Source: Notospermus geniculatus (Eukaryota; Nemertea; Pilidiophora; Heteronemertea; Lineidae). Taken from it: a stretch of DNA of 64,000 nt. Location of the stretch: NCBI GenBank assembly GCA_002633025.1, contig NMRB01000491.1, forward strand, positions 228,100 through 292,099. Reading direction: 5' to 3'. Made by a program: the position numbers and the translations under genes. Below, one piece after another: positions 1 through 11,406 of the stretch (position 1 is the stretch's first letter; each line of letters starts with the position of its first letter). Below the pieces are notes generated by a model. It had not been told where the DNA came from. It saw only the letters and a list, made by a program, of their open reading frames with translations, and made no database searches.

Positions 1-352
1 TGCAACTTTCACATCCTTTAGATACAGAAATTTCAATTGCACTTGCATCTTTTCCGCATCTCCCTCCGGATCAAAATATAACAGGTAATCTGCTTCGTTC
101 TCGGTGACACTGGAGTCAGTGGAACTATCCGTCAGCACACTGAAGAACCGAGCTTTCACCAACTGAGCACAAAGTATCGGCAAGATATTCCGCATGGCAG
201 TCAATGAATTCACCACACTGAATTCGATTCGAGTAGGAAGCACCAATATCCACACCATGATGTCTCTCCAGATTGATAATGTCATCATACACCGTGAATG
301 GTAGTTCTTTCTTCGCAACCATATAAGCAATGACGTAATTACGTCCCCCCAA
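1..352 (-). pseudogene. hAT/ZNF862-like transposase-derived fragment, runs off left edge
   Basis: Read on the minus strand, one frame from 352 to about 170 contains ELPFTVYDDIINLERHHGVD. A second frame from about 170 to 1 contains FFSVLTDSSTDSSVTENE followed by an acidic strand-like stretch. Together they follow the order I know from the RNase-H-fold part of hAT-derived ZNF862/C17orf113-type proteins, where the SVLxDxSTDxS block carries a catalytic Asp. The frame change near 170 means a single-base lesion or a pseudogene. No start codon is visible upstream; the track begins at a TTG. The rest of the gene lies outside the window. Family assignment is from memory of the motif, not from a search. 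Confidence 0.6.
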
Positions 353-467
353 GCCCTCCTAGGCTGTACTCGACTCACTGTTCTCAACTGTACCCGAACA
401 GGCCGAGAACGTGCAACGTGTTCTCGAGTCTCGAACGGGGTCGAACGAGCAAGTTGTTGTTACTATG

Positions 468-1151
468 GCTGAAGGGGTTATTGTCGTCCTGGGTACACAT
501 AAAGTGTACCCAGGTTCGATGTCGTCAAGTGAAATTGTACCCTGGGTCCACTTTCTTTTTACAAACTGTACCCAGGTTCTGATTTAGAGACCTAGGGACG
601 AGCTCATTCTCACGATTTCGTCGGATACATGAATTAGCGTATGTTGGTCCCAGGATCCTGTTGCGATGACCTTGGAGGAATTATACTGACAGGAGGAACA
701 GCGAGCTAATTGCCCGTCTATAATCCCTTTTTCACACCTCCCGGCCAAACAATGGAACACACAGGCCCGCAGTGTTTGCCCAGCAATGACACATGATCAA
801 ACAAACCCATCATGGCCATGGCACATGCACATGTAGGCCTACATGGAAATGACACGTTTTCTTGTCTAGCTGGCGAGTTGATTAACTTTCTCTGTAACCA
901 TCCGAGGTTGAAAACTGTCCAGCTGGTCAAAAATAAAATTCTTCCAACATCTCTTCTTTAGCTTTTTGCACGGCCAACTTGCAGCCACAATATCAAGTGA
1001 CTTCACCGAGAACAACCTCGCCCCGAGGTCTCCAAATCAGAACCTGGGTACAGTTTGTAACAAGAAAGTGGACCCAGGGTACAATTTCACTTGACGACAT
1101 CGAACCTGGGTACACTTTATGTGTACCCAGGACGAAAATAACCCCTTCAGC
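468..1151. mobile_element. MULE-like non-autonomous TIR element, copy 1
   Basis: Inverted termini of about 115 bp (468-582 and 1037-1151) begin GCTGAAGGGG and continue to GTCGTCCTGGGTA. Each arm holds a small hairpin, CCTGGGTACAC / GTGTACCCAGG. The element is flanked by a perfect 9-bp direct duplication GTTACTATG at 459-467 and 1152-1160. Long TIRs with a 9-bp target duplication are typical of the Mutator (MULE) superfamily. The 450-bp interior holds no recognisable transposase. Confidence 0.8.
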
Positions 1152-1186
1152 GTTACTATGGTTTCACTTCCGGTGTCAATATGGCC

Positions 1187-2382
1187 GGCATGGAGAAAAC
1201 GCGGAATTCCACGGAATTCCGCTAGACATAATTTGGTAGTCTGCAGTTTACACAGTACTATTAACTGGTCATTCGGAACTTCCGAAGGCAACTGCTCGGC
1301 AATTTCCGTACGGTCGCATTTCCCCTCGGACACAAGTCCAAGGCAGCCATCTTGAACGCGCAGCGATTGCCGTTCGTTTCTGCAGGTAATTGTGCGGTTC
1401 GCCTCATCACACCTGCGCATGAACAAAACAGGGCACACAAAAACGTTGCGTTATTGATCAATAATTGGCAGATTGGGTGAGATACCGGTAAGTTTATATA
1501 TAATATTATATAACATGGCTCAAATAATCCAGCAAATAAGGTTGAACATCTTAACAGGCCAAAATTCGGCCAAAATAGTTCCACGGTCGGTCACGTGGGT
1601 TTGTTGATAAACAATATGGCTGCCTTGGACTTGTGTCCGAGGTGAAATGCGCCGCCCAGTGACAGATAAGCAGTTCGCCTCAGGTCGTTCCGAATGTTAA
1701 CTGGTGTGAAACTTGTCACGTGGATCATCCCCTCCCGCCCCTCCCCTTATCTCTCAATCATATTGGCACCAGCCTAGTTACGAGGTAGCAAGGTGGTTGG
1801 GCTATAGAAACAATCCCGCTGTGGCTGCATTCCAACTGCTTTGCTTGGCCTTGTTATTTCATTATTATTACATATGTATATGCTACATGTGTTAGGGCCA
1901 GTGTATACTGTATAATATGACTTATCCGGCCACCACGGCCAACCTGCGAATCACGGGAATTATTGACTATACACGATCCAGGCCAAGTTATGAAAGGCCT
2001 AGTTAGGGTTACACATCACTTGTGAGTTTCTTTTCAACGGCAGACCACAGTTTTATTCCACAGTAGGCCTAAGTTTAATTGACATCATTTACAAATCGTA
2101 CTGGTCAATTCATTTTGACAAAAGTGAAACTGACCCTCACCGCGGGATATCCATTACGATGCTCACCAGGCGTAAGACGATTTCCACTGAACACGTAACC
2201 CTGACTAGGCCTTTCATAACTTGGCCTGGATCGTGTGTAGTCAATAATTCGCGTGGTTCGCAGGTCGGCCGTGGTGGCCGGATAAGTCGTATTATACAGT
2301 AGTTCATTCCATTGTTAAAAGCTATAATTACAGTTACGGATTCTTGGCGGATTTCCGTGGAATTCCGCGTTTTCTCCATGCC
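1187..2382. repeat. Palindromic foldback element upstream of Harbinger ORF
   Basis: The sequence at 1187-1225 (GGCATGGAGAAAACGCGG then AATTCCACGGAA) returns inverted at 2346-2382. A second pair of arms lies at about 1915-2015 and 2180-2320. A smaller nested hairpin lies at about 1256-1330 and 1610-1705, carrying the word GGACTTGTGTCCGAG in inverted form. The right end stops 5 bp before the ATG of the Harbinger transposase, so these arms could be Harbinger subterminal sequence or a separate MITE. No clean TSD was seen. Confidence 0.6.
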
Positions 2383-2387
2383 GCAAC

Positions 2388-3799
2388 ATGGCGGATGTTA
2401 TGGAAGAGAACTTGTCTGTCATGTCATGCATGTTGTTTATTTTTGTTCTTCTGGAGGAACATGACCCAGATGATGATTTCCCTGCCTTTTTGGCGTTCGT
2501 TGGGCTGGACGGCATGGGAATCAGAAGAATGCGTGCCGCCAAATTTGCGGAAGAAAAGGTGAAAGCAATGGGGGAGGCTGAGTTTCACGGACATTTTCGC
2601 CTGTCTGTTGCGACGTACCGGTATATGTGTGAGAGACTTTCCTTGGACTTGTTACCAAACACAGCCAGGCGGATTTGATATTGTGGCCCCAGACAGACAG
2701 CTGTTGGTTTTTATTCACTATCTTTTCAACGAAGGCACGAGTTTGAGGGTGGTGGCATTGCTATTTGGAATTGCCAAAAGTATAGCACATAAAATTGTGT
2801 ACAGTGTTGCTAAGGCTATCTGTCGGAAGGATGGACAGGTTTATCAGGTGGCCGAATTCTGCTAGGAGACGAGCCATTGCAGCCAAGTTCCAAGAGATCA
2901 CTGGTTTTGATGGCATTGTGGGTGCAATAGATGGGACACACATTGAAGTAGAGAATATTCGTGGCGGGGCAGCAGACTACTACAATCGAAAGAAGTACGC
3001 ATCTGTACAGCTACAGATGGTGATGATCTTCTTCTTATCAACAGTTCTTACGTGGGGTGGCCAGGTAAGTGAATCCATTCCAATGATCCAAAAAATTCTC
3101 CATCAGTTCATTGGTAGCTAACATCATTTTTGTGGCATGAAGCCACTTTGCTTGAAGCCACTCAAAAACAAGATGAGTGGATGCGTACATGAAGTTTTCA
3201 GGAATTTTATCACCAGGGTTTCCTGAATGTTTGACCAGTCATTCTAATTGCCTATACATTATGTTGTAGAAAAAACTGTCTTTTCCCACGACTCATGTGC
3301 AGTGGTACGTTTTATTTTCAGGGTCAGTTCATGATGCTAGGGTGCTCAACAACAGCACATTCCAAGAACCAAGAAAAGGCAGATGCTGGAGAGTTGTTTG
3401 GTGAAGGAGAGTTTGTTATTGGAGATTCCACTTACCGGAGATTCCACTTACCGCAGGAAAAGTATCTCGTGTCTGTCTTCAGGGACAACGGGCATCTCAC
3501 CACGCAACAGAAAAAATCAAGACCCAATTATCTCGGGGTCGGCAGGTTGTGGAGGTGACCAATGGTTTACTGAGGTGCAGGTTTCGGAAACGCCAGAAGA
3601 TAACTGTACAGACATTCGTTACATCTGTCGAGAAATAACTGCTGCCTGTGTTTTACACAATCTCTGCATCCTTGCAGATGATGAGGTTGAAGTATTTGTG
3701 ACAGAGGATGACGAGGCTAATGACTATGAGAACATTGTGAGAAATGAAGAAGAGGCTGAACAAATCAGGCAACGCCTTGTTGCTCAGGTTCAGGTGTGA
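2388..3799 (+). pseudogene. PIF/Harbinger DDE transposase (HARBI1-like), decayed, with intron
   Basis: Opens at ATG 2388. An FRLSVATYRYMCERLSLDLL segment is followed by the repeat-rich helix domain and then GAIDGTHIEV (first catalytic Asp), VIGDSTY (second Asp), RQVVEV near 3540 (Glu) and ITAACVLHNLC near the C terminus. All belong to the HARBI1/PIF endonuclease fold, which cuts and pastes DNA in the nucleus. Frameshifts fall near 2670, 2850 and 3015. A GT-AG intron at 3065-3321 (CCAG|GTAAGT, TTTTCAG|GG) splices in phase to give the family hallmark YVGWPGSVHDARVL, so the intron is real. A Myb/SANT-like partner lies convergent at 4.7-5.3 kb. Not functional as it stands. Confidence 0.85.
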
Positions 3800-4692
3800 T
3801 CTTTTCTACAAGAAAAACTGTGATATGTTTCACTTCCGATTCTGACACAACATACCGGTACATGTAGTCATGATTTTGATGGCCTTGTTGGGAAAACAAA
3901 ACACTTGGGAGAACAATACTGTCAACAGAATTAATGTATTTAAAATTTGTAGTAAAACATACAAAAGCAATAGCAAACAACAAGAGTAACAGTATTTCTG
4001 TTTTTCACTAGTTGTGATCTTGAAAAGATCAGGCTTTGCCTATCAAGTGTATCGTATCACCGCCAGTTTACTGTGATGTGGAAATCGAAACCAATATTAG
4101 CGATGGGCCAATACTCTACTCGTGTCGCTACATGGATAAGGACATTTATTTCCTCAAGATGCCGGACTCCAAAAAATAACATTCGTATACTGCCAGCCAG
4201 GTGATCGTTTCAGCACGTACGCTATACAGACATACATACTGTAGACCAGAATTAACCGGACACTCAGCACAATTTTGCACGACGCTTGTTTTCGAAAGGA
4301 ACCTTCACCGAGTCACCCCCAACATAACACCAATTGCTTCAATCGGACAAGGTATTCTTGTAGTTATTTTGCAGCAACCAGAAGTAAGTTTATGGATGGG
4401 GTGAATGGAAGACAGGCGGGCAATGGACGGACATGGTGTCACTGGCCTCCTGACATAGGTAGGGTGATGAAAACGATCAAATCTTTCCATGTTTGCATTG
4501 TGCCGACGTCCATAATAATAATAATAATATTTATTATATTAAAGTGCTTACAATGTAATACATTTCTAAGCACTGTACATAAAATTATAGCATTTGGACT
4601 AAAGCATTTAGATATAGATAGATTAAAACAATTGATTAAAAAAACAGCTAATACATTACGTAAAACAGAAAAAATAAAGTATTAGGCCTAAT
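3800..4692. other. Spacer between convergent Harbinger genes
   Basis: No coding signal. It holds a short (AAT)n run at about 4512-4530 within AT-rich sequence. It probably represents the 3' flanks of the two convergent Harbinger genes. Confidence 0.4.
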
Positions 4693-5275
4693 TTAATCAA
4701 TAAAATGCTGCCTGAACAACAGCGTCTTAATAGCATTCTCTTCTTTTACTTTCTTCCTGTTGTCATCATCATCCTTCCAATGGTTGAGCCAATCAAGTGT
4801 TGTGCTGCGATCATTCTTTTCACGGACTTTCCGTCCTGGAATTGTCTTCTGCTTCTTATTAGGCCTTAATTCTGCATCCTCATGAAGATCATCAATAGGC
4901 AGAGAGTCGTCGTTCAACTCATTTGTCACCATCAGCCACTAAAGAATTAAGGGTGCACTTTGGTCTTCTTGACGCTTTATTTCCATACAGTTCATTAAGT
5001 TCATCCAAAAAAGCATATGTCTTAGGGTCCTTCCCAGTCTTTGCTTTGTGGTCGACAACGTCCTTATATGCTTGTTTAAGAGACTTCCACTTATTACAAC
5101 AATTCTCACCAGTTACATTGTACCCATCTTCTTGCATTTTTGTTGATATTTCGGACCGAAGTGTCTTATGCGCCCCTTTCCTGCTCTAAATGCAGCATCC
5201 TGTACATTCCTGAGATTGACTAACAATGTTTTTATGGTACGCCCAGATCGTGGGTACTTTCCGATCTGGAACAAA
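4693..5275 (-). pseudogene. Myb/SANT-like DNA-binding protein of a Harbinger element
   Basis: Minus-strand frames contain EDGYNVTGENCCNKWKSLKQ and then YKDVVDHKAKTGKDPKTYAF, the third-helix signature of Myb/SANT-like (trihelix) proteins that accompany Harbinger transposases. A preceding segment to about 5275 (RTIKTLLVNLR) would supply the first helix. Frameshifts occur near 5155 and 4925. The C-terminal part is basic and ends at 4693. In characterised Harbingers the Myb-like protein takes the transposase into the nucleus and onto the ends. That role is inferred here from the convergent neighbour at 2388-3799. Confidence 0.75.
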
Positions 5276-5985
5276 TAATGACCAGGTTACCAGATATAAA
5301 ATCTATTAGATTAAGAAACAACTTTATCACAAAGATCAGCATGTGGATAGCCAATGATTTTTTTTTTAAAACTTCAAATGCATCATGATTTCCTGTATTA
5401 AAACAATCAGTGCACATCCCAACGAATGAGATTCACGTTCTCAACAGCTGGTGACGGAGATGGAATCAGTATAGTACCGTATCACTCTTATAATATAAGT
5501 TATGAACAAGGTATCACTCTTATAATATAATATAAGTTATATGTACAAGGTATGTATCATGCATGAATCTTAATCCAAAGTCAAAATCATCGCAACAATA
5601 CAATATGCGTAATCAGGTAATACTTAGCCATGTTAGCATTGTATCTCTTCCTGTAATTTTTCTTGAGAAACGTAAACACTTTCAGAAGTCCATGTCCACT
5701 CCAGTAGAAGTTTGACATGGCTCCAAAAATTTGTGACAGCCTGGACTATAGATGTCAGACGCCTTACCTCGCACAATGTCTGATGTCGATGAATTATGAT
5801 CAGCATGTTCATCGTGCTCATCATGAACAGGTTCCTGGTCGACTGTGTTCATTGAGACACTGAAGGCCAAACAGACATCGTAGAACCTGCAATGAAATCC
5901 GTGCATTCTTCTGAATGTGTACCAGAATCCTACCCAATTTTGAATTATACCAATGTAAAATCCAGGGTGAAGCAGATGGCTCAAT
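5276..5985. other. No gene seen
   Basis: AT-rich, no convincing coding sequence. A short local duplication of the word TATCACTCTTATAATATAA occurs around 5480-5540. Confidence 0.4.
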
Positions 5986-6922
5986 GGGGCTATCCAGGGA
6001 AAACTAAACCTCCAGATGGCTCTTCTGTACTATAAGTCCTAGTATCACTGTTTGCAACATGGCAGATTATGAAAAGCGGACTGTTTAGAAACTTAAAAAT
6101 GAGTTATCAAACAGAGGAGCGTCACTTCCAGGCAGAAACAGGCAGAAAAAGTGATCTAATCAATTTCAACCTCAGATGCCTCCATCATTGACTAATCATC
6201 CTATCAGACTTGATATTTTGTCAACCACTCTCTTAGTGATGGCAAAAATCGGCTCCTATAACCAGTTAACACCTGGAGCAATAGAAACAAGTTCTACCCT
6301 TAGGTTTTTATACCCTAGAAATTAAATGAGCTGATTATTTTTGATCTGAGATGTTTGGGCCATGGTGATATCGACGTTCGATATCACAAAATTTGATATT
6401 TTGAGATTACTTGCCACACTGTCAACTGATCAACATGAAACAAGTCTAAATTCATGCCTGCTTATCCAAGGACAGGACTGTGGTAAAATTCTCGGCGTCA
6501 TGTGTTCATGTGATTGAGATATCACGAGATTTTGATATTTTCAAACTTGACAATTTGCAATATCTCTGCCCGTGGTTGAGGTAGAGACTTGATATCACCC
6601 ACACTTAGGTTATTGAGCATGCCCATTTCGATTATGCAATGACCTTGATGATCAAAGGTCAAACTTGATAATTTGAAATGTCTCTGTCTGTGGTAGCAGT
6701 AGAGGTTTGATAAAACCCATATTTAGGTTATTTATGATGCCAATTTCGATTATGTAATAACCCTGATGATCATAGGTCAAGGTCAAGGTCAGAGGTCAAG
6801 GTCAAACTTCCCAAAGAACTGAAAAACAATGAAACTCACTGAATAGAAAGTGGATAGTATAACTTATAGTACAGTAGAGACCCCTATTATCGAGAGGTTG
6901 AACTATGTTCTGGATAGCCCCC
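5986..6922. repeat. 0.94-kb interspersed TIR repeat, copy A
   Basis: Begins GGGGCTATCCAG and ends CTGGATAGCCCC, a terminal inverted repeat. The same 0.94-kb sequence is present in the opposite orientation at 47434-49171, where it carries a 793-bp insertion. The interior holds TTTGATATTTTGA and GGTCAAGGTCA words but no ORF. Probably a non-autonomous DNA transposon; no TSD is evident. Confidence 0.75.
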
Positions 6923-7108
6923 ATTCTGGCAGATAATTCCAAAACATTAATAGAGTACACAAATAAAATCTGCAGGAAAAGTTGAGCTGCTCTTTTTTGT
7001 CTGAGTATCAAAAAAGTAACTCATATCTATACTTTTAACTGTGTTGTACTGGTAGTTCTTCACAACATAGGCCTACCAAACGAAAAAAGGGATCTTTGGA
7101 AAACCTAC

Positions 7109-7455
7109 CTGAAGGCTCACAAGCACCAGCCTTGTCAATGTCAGCATTATCGGCAATGGCTTGTATAGGACGGAACCGTTTGATGGCTGCCAGAGTAATT
7201 GGATCTGTAATAAATTTATCAAGATGTAAGAGATGTTGATAATTTGAAAATTTATAGCATTGACTAATGTGGCTGTGGCACAATCCTTGAACAGAGAAAA
7301 TTGGCACATATTGAAGTAGGCTTTGACTTACCTTTTCCAACAATTTTCTTGTAGGTGGGTAGGTACACCCTAAAAGTGGCAACTCCATGACCATCATTAC
7401 ACTCGTCCCCAGTGGCCTTGGGCTTAATACTAGTTACACGCTCTCAACCACTGGC
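7109..7455 (-). CDS. Two exon-like ORFs of an unrecognised gene
   Basis: On the minus strand an open segment ending GTYKK-like at 7332 (read: GVATFRVYLPTYKKIVGK) is followed by a consensus donor G|GTAAGT. A second 96-bp segment at 7109-7204 (DPITLAAIKRFRPIQAIADN then ADIDKAGACEPS) has acceptor TTTATTACAG and donor CAG|GTAGGT. The two join in phase 1 without a stop, and the second exon is phase 1-1. I do not recognise the protein. The 5' limit of the first exon (about 7455) is uncertain and no further exons were found downstream, where repeat copy A begins. Could be a chance pairing of splice-like sites. Confidence 0.35.
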
Positions 7456-8594
7456 ACAGATGGGGCCTAATCATGTTTCTGAACGCTAGATGGCGCAAAC
7501 TGTCATCAACCAATCAGCGACCAGTATTTCACGCAACTAGGGGAAAACATGAAACATTTTCTTATTCGCTGATCGCTCATGGGCTGGTTGATCGAGCCCG
7601 TTTATCAACAACTGGTAGCGACATCTACAAAGCGAGTCAAAAAAACCTAGACACTTTTTAAAAGGCCCATTGTTTTATTGTGTACCAATATCTACAATAT
7701 ATTTTTGCTTGTACTTATGCAGCAACTCTTCCTGCATCTTTTGGTACCACTCATGCTTGATTGGTTTTCATGCATGACCGCACAGGAGACAAATAAGGGA
7801 CAAGGGTGAAATCTGATCTGCGCCAACTGATCAGAGCTGCACCTGGAAACGAGGTTCCATGAAAATTTTGTTGAAATGAATTAATGGCATATTCGAATTT
7901 AGTAGGTCACAATATACATTTTGTGAAGCTCACATCGATTTCGAAGCGACAGGTGTTGCGCAATACCCCTTCGAAGTTTGACTGCGTAATACATTCTCCA
8001 TTAAACTAAAATCCTTCTTTTGTTTTTTTCTCGAAATGGCCTCTGATACTGAACACCAACTGTTATGGGGCCTTGCACAAGATGCGCTCCCTCTGCACGT
8101 GCCCTCTGCACCTCGTTCCCGTGTAAAAAACATGACATGCATGACACTTTGTACTTCTCAACTAGGTACAACTTTGGGCACTAGGTTTGAGATTATGTTA
8201 TGCTTTTTATGATTATGCTTTATCCAGTAAGCCGGCCTACAGTGACGCAAAGACGGCGGCCTAAGAACGCCCTTTTTTTCAGGAATACTTCAAAATTACT
8301 CAGTTTATAATTAGGATATGTCATTCATGTCATTTCTGCTTCATTGTTAACCTCGAATAATTGCACAATACGATCTGTATGACGGATGATCTATATACAA
8401 TTTTCCTTCTCCTTGGTCTTTGCGGCCAGCGTTTGCCATGTTTGTTCTAGACCCGTTCCGGTTACCACCGACCGAGGTGGTGTGAGATTCGGGAACAGGA
8501 ACACGTTCCCAAACGTGTTCTCGGCTGTTCGACTGATTCGAGAACACAATTCTCTGCGACATAACACACAAGAACTGGAGTCGAATATAGCTAT
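7456..8594. other. No gene seen
   Basis: Short ORFs only, none with a recognisable motif or splice context. No inverted-repeat element could be delimited. Confidence 0.35.
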
Positions 8595-8952
8595 ACACTC
8601 TGTAAAAAAATCGTCCGGTCCCATCGGTACAAATACTGATTGCCCCATGGGTTCAAATGACCCAACAGTGTAGCATAAACCTAGAAATAGGTCAGTTGGA
8701 CCCGAAAGCTGCTCATGGGTGCCAACACCCCACGTGTAGCAATCGTGGATGGGCCAAAGTGACCTTTGAAACATTTCGGGTTACTGTAACCTAAGACCTA
8801 TTCATTTCATACCCGAAGAACAAATACTCTGGGTACCATGAACCCAATCGCTTGTACCCATTTAAAGAAAACCATGGCAAAGGGGTCTAGTCAGGGGACA
8901 AGAAATGAACCCATTCCCATGGGTTTCTCGAGCTTATTAGTTTTTACCGTGT
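8595..8952. mobile_element. MITE of the ACACTGTAAAAA family
   Basis: Left end ACACTCTGTAAAAAAATCG, right end inverted as TTTTTACCGTGT. The interior is rich in CATGGGT and ACCCATG words in both orientations. Termini of the same kind occur at 14465 and, with different interiors, at 30438 and 62223. No clear TSD. Confidence 0.55.
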
Positions 8953-9427
8953 AATGACGTGGCATGTCTCCCATCAGAACTTCGATTGTAATGTTCGTAC
9001 AGGGGTACATGGTGTTGATGTACAGACAAGTCGACTTGCCAGCGCGTCTTCTCATCTATTTCTATTTTTCCACTGAACGGGTATTGCCTAGTTGAAGGCC
9101 TACGTAATAGCGGGTTTTTTTCGACTTTGTTGTTTCCATACTACTTTCGATATTTTTTTTCAGCCTGCATCATGCAATAGTGAACAACAAGACCTTCGGA
9201 CGAGGACATTTTTGGAACCTCTTTTCCGAAAAGAATGGCGAAAAGTCTCGAAATAATAAAAGTCGAAACAATGCCTCTCGTAATTGTTTAATAACTTGAT
9301 TATGTAACTGGCCATGAAAACGAAGTTATCACCATTGGATACCCAACAAGATTCCCCATACATCATGTACAGTCATGGACATTTTAGTTTATCTAAACCT
9401 GATACTTTTAATATTCCAAGTACTATA

Positions 9428-10641
9428 GCATGCGACGCAAAATTATCGCCGAAGTTTACATGTTTGGCCGATTTTTTACGCGACCTTGTCATGAAGTGCA
9501 CAGACTTTCTCTTCACTTGTCAAATCACTGGCGGAATTGCACACACGTTAATGATCCGGAATAAACATAGCACCTTAATAGCATGGTATTTCATATCAGC
9601 GAACTCTACTGTTCGCGGATGCAGCCACCGAAAAACAGGAAAGTTTTTGCAAAGTTTACACAACTGACTGAGATGGCCATGTTCCAACGCCGTCATTGGT
9701 ATTGTTATCAGACTGGGCTGTCACGCGGTACCGTGATTCGCGCTTTACCGTGACTTCCGTGGTAAAAAGAGGAAGTGGATCGAATGTGGCGCAACCGCAC
9801 AACTGCTCGCCGAGCATGGTGGGAATGGTGGACGCGCTGCAGCGTGATATCAAGGGGCAGTTGAAGTCAACGTTTTACAATGATTTACTTGTGAAGATTA
9901 CAACAACAATATCGCGGCTAACCGAGGCCACCCGAAGATAAGAGACTTTAGCACGTCTAATTTCAAAAAAGCGTCAATCGTTTAAAAAAAGCGTCATTTT
10001 GAAATGACCTGTCCAAATGCAATCTCTATCATCTTATCTACATACCTTAACTGAATTTCAGGCTTTGCAAGCGTTTGTGGCGCCGAAAATGGCATATAAT
10101 GCAGGTAGGCATGGCAGGCCTGCCATTACGGCTGTCGAGGTAAATTCCGGTCGAAAATTGCCTGTAAAATCTTTAAACGTGAGTATGACACAGTGAATTC
10201 TTGCTTGTTTATTGACAAAAATTGTATAAATTTACGGCGGGAAGTTTCCGTCCCCTCCACGCAGGATTGTAGGTGTTTTCTGCCGAAACAAATATTTTAT
10301 TTTGTACCGTCATTCCGCGGTTGGGCGCGACAAAGTCACGTGCACGTTTCCATCACGGTACCGCATGACGGCCCAGTCTGGTTATTGCGCATGACGACAA
10401 GGACGTTGGTGACGGCGCGAGTCTCGCCACCGAATGCGCTGAAAATCCTGTGGAAATTTACCGTTTCAAACTGCAATTTTCAAGCACAGAGATCTTGAAC
10501 CACTCTGATTCTTTGCCAGATCTTTGCTTTGATATCCAACTTTGTGAACAGCGGCGTTCTCGGCTTCAGCGACGAAAATGACCCCATGTAATTTGTCTCT
10601 ATTTTGGACATGTGTCATCCAGCGATAATTCATGGTAACGC
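9428..10641. mobile_element. 1.2-kb insertion in palindrome left arm
   Basis: Bounded by the direct repeat ACTATA (9422-9427 and 10642-10647). The ends share AATTATCGC in inverted orientation. Internal arms at about 9677-9770 and 10315-10420 are inverted copies around CAGACTGGGC and CGGTACCGTGA. The homologous palindrome at 41.3 kb reads straight across this site. Superfamily unassigned; no ORF recognised. Confidence 0.55.
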
Positions 10642-10688
10642 ACTATACTTGGCCAATTTTAACACAGTTTGTTCCACGTAAAAATATA

Positions 10689-10904
10689 CTGTGGTCTCGG
10701 AGTTATGCCGGACTGGGGGCGGTCAGGCCTAGCCGTACTTTTAGGGAAGGTATAGCCCAAACAAAAATGATTTGGTATCGGGGCATGTCTCAGGATCATT
10801 CATATCCGCCCACACCACAATTTCAGTCCACAGGCCGAACCCGAAATTCCCCAGAACCAATGGGTGGATATGGAGTCGAATCCGGCATAACTCCAAGACC
10901 ACAG
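10689..10904. mobile_element. 216-bp TA-targeted MITE
   Basis: TIR CTGTGGTCTCGGAGTTATG / CATAACTCCAAGACCACAG flanked by TA on both sides (10687-10688, 10905-10906). The paralogous sequence near 41421 has a single uninterrupted TATA at this point. TA targeting suggests a Tc1/mariner-type element. Confidence 0.75.
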
Positions 10905-10999
10905 TATCTTGTTGGTCATATTTCTACATCAGAATTTTGGAAATTTGAAAATATCGTAATTGTTTAATACTAGTAGCTCATCAGAAAAAAACACACTAA

Positions 11000-11406
11000 A
11001 GCTACGTCTACACGGAGCATTTTAGCTCCAGTTAACCGTCTACACGTGGCCTTGTTTCGAGCTAAGTTGTCTCGAGACAACTTTGTCTCGGTTTAACTTG
11101 ACCCCAGTAGGGTAGGGGGGTTAAGATAACCCGAGACAAAGTTGTCTCGAGACAGTTGTCGTGTAGACGCGCTCGCCTGTCTGTCTCGGGACAAAGGCCT
11201 ACAGTATATTGGTTCCGTATTTATCAATGTGTGCATTTGACAAAATGGCGTGAATGACGTAATGGAATGGACGTCACATGGCACGTAGTGTTGAAAACAC
11301 CGTTACGTCATGCATCCGTGTAGACGCTCCGTTACTTGTCTCGGGTTATTTTGTCTCGAGACAAAGTTGACCCGAGACAAATTAGTCTCTCGTGTAGACG
11401 TAGCTT
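11000..11406. mobile_element. 407-bp MITE with TAA target duplication
   Basis: Termini AGCTACGTCTACACG and CGTGTAGACGTAGCT are exact inverses, flanked by TAA (10997-10999 and 11407-11409). The interior contains several TTGTCTCGAGACAA hairpins. A 3-bp TWA duplication is typical of PIF/Harbinger. Confidence 0.7.

Noticed and set aside
718-930. 70-codon minus ORF inside MULE-like copy 1
   Set aside because: Starts at TTG, no domain, no splice context; likely chance.
5682-5984. 100-codon minus ORF beside repeat copy A
   Set aside because: Ends at the repeat boundary, has no motif and no splice sites.
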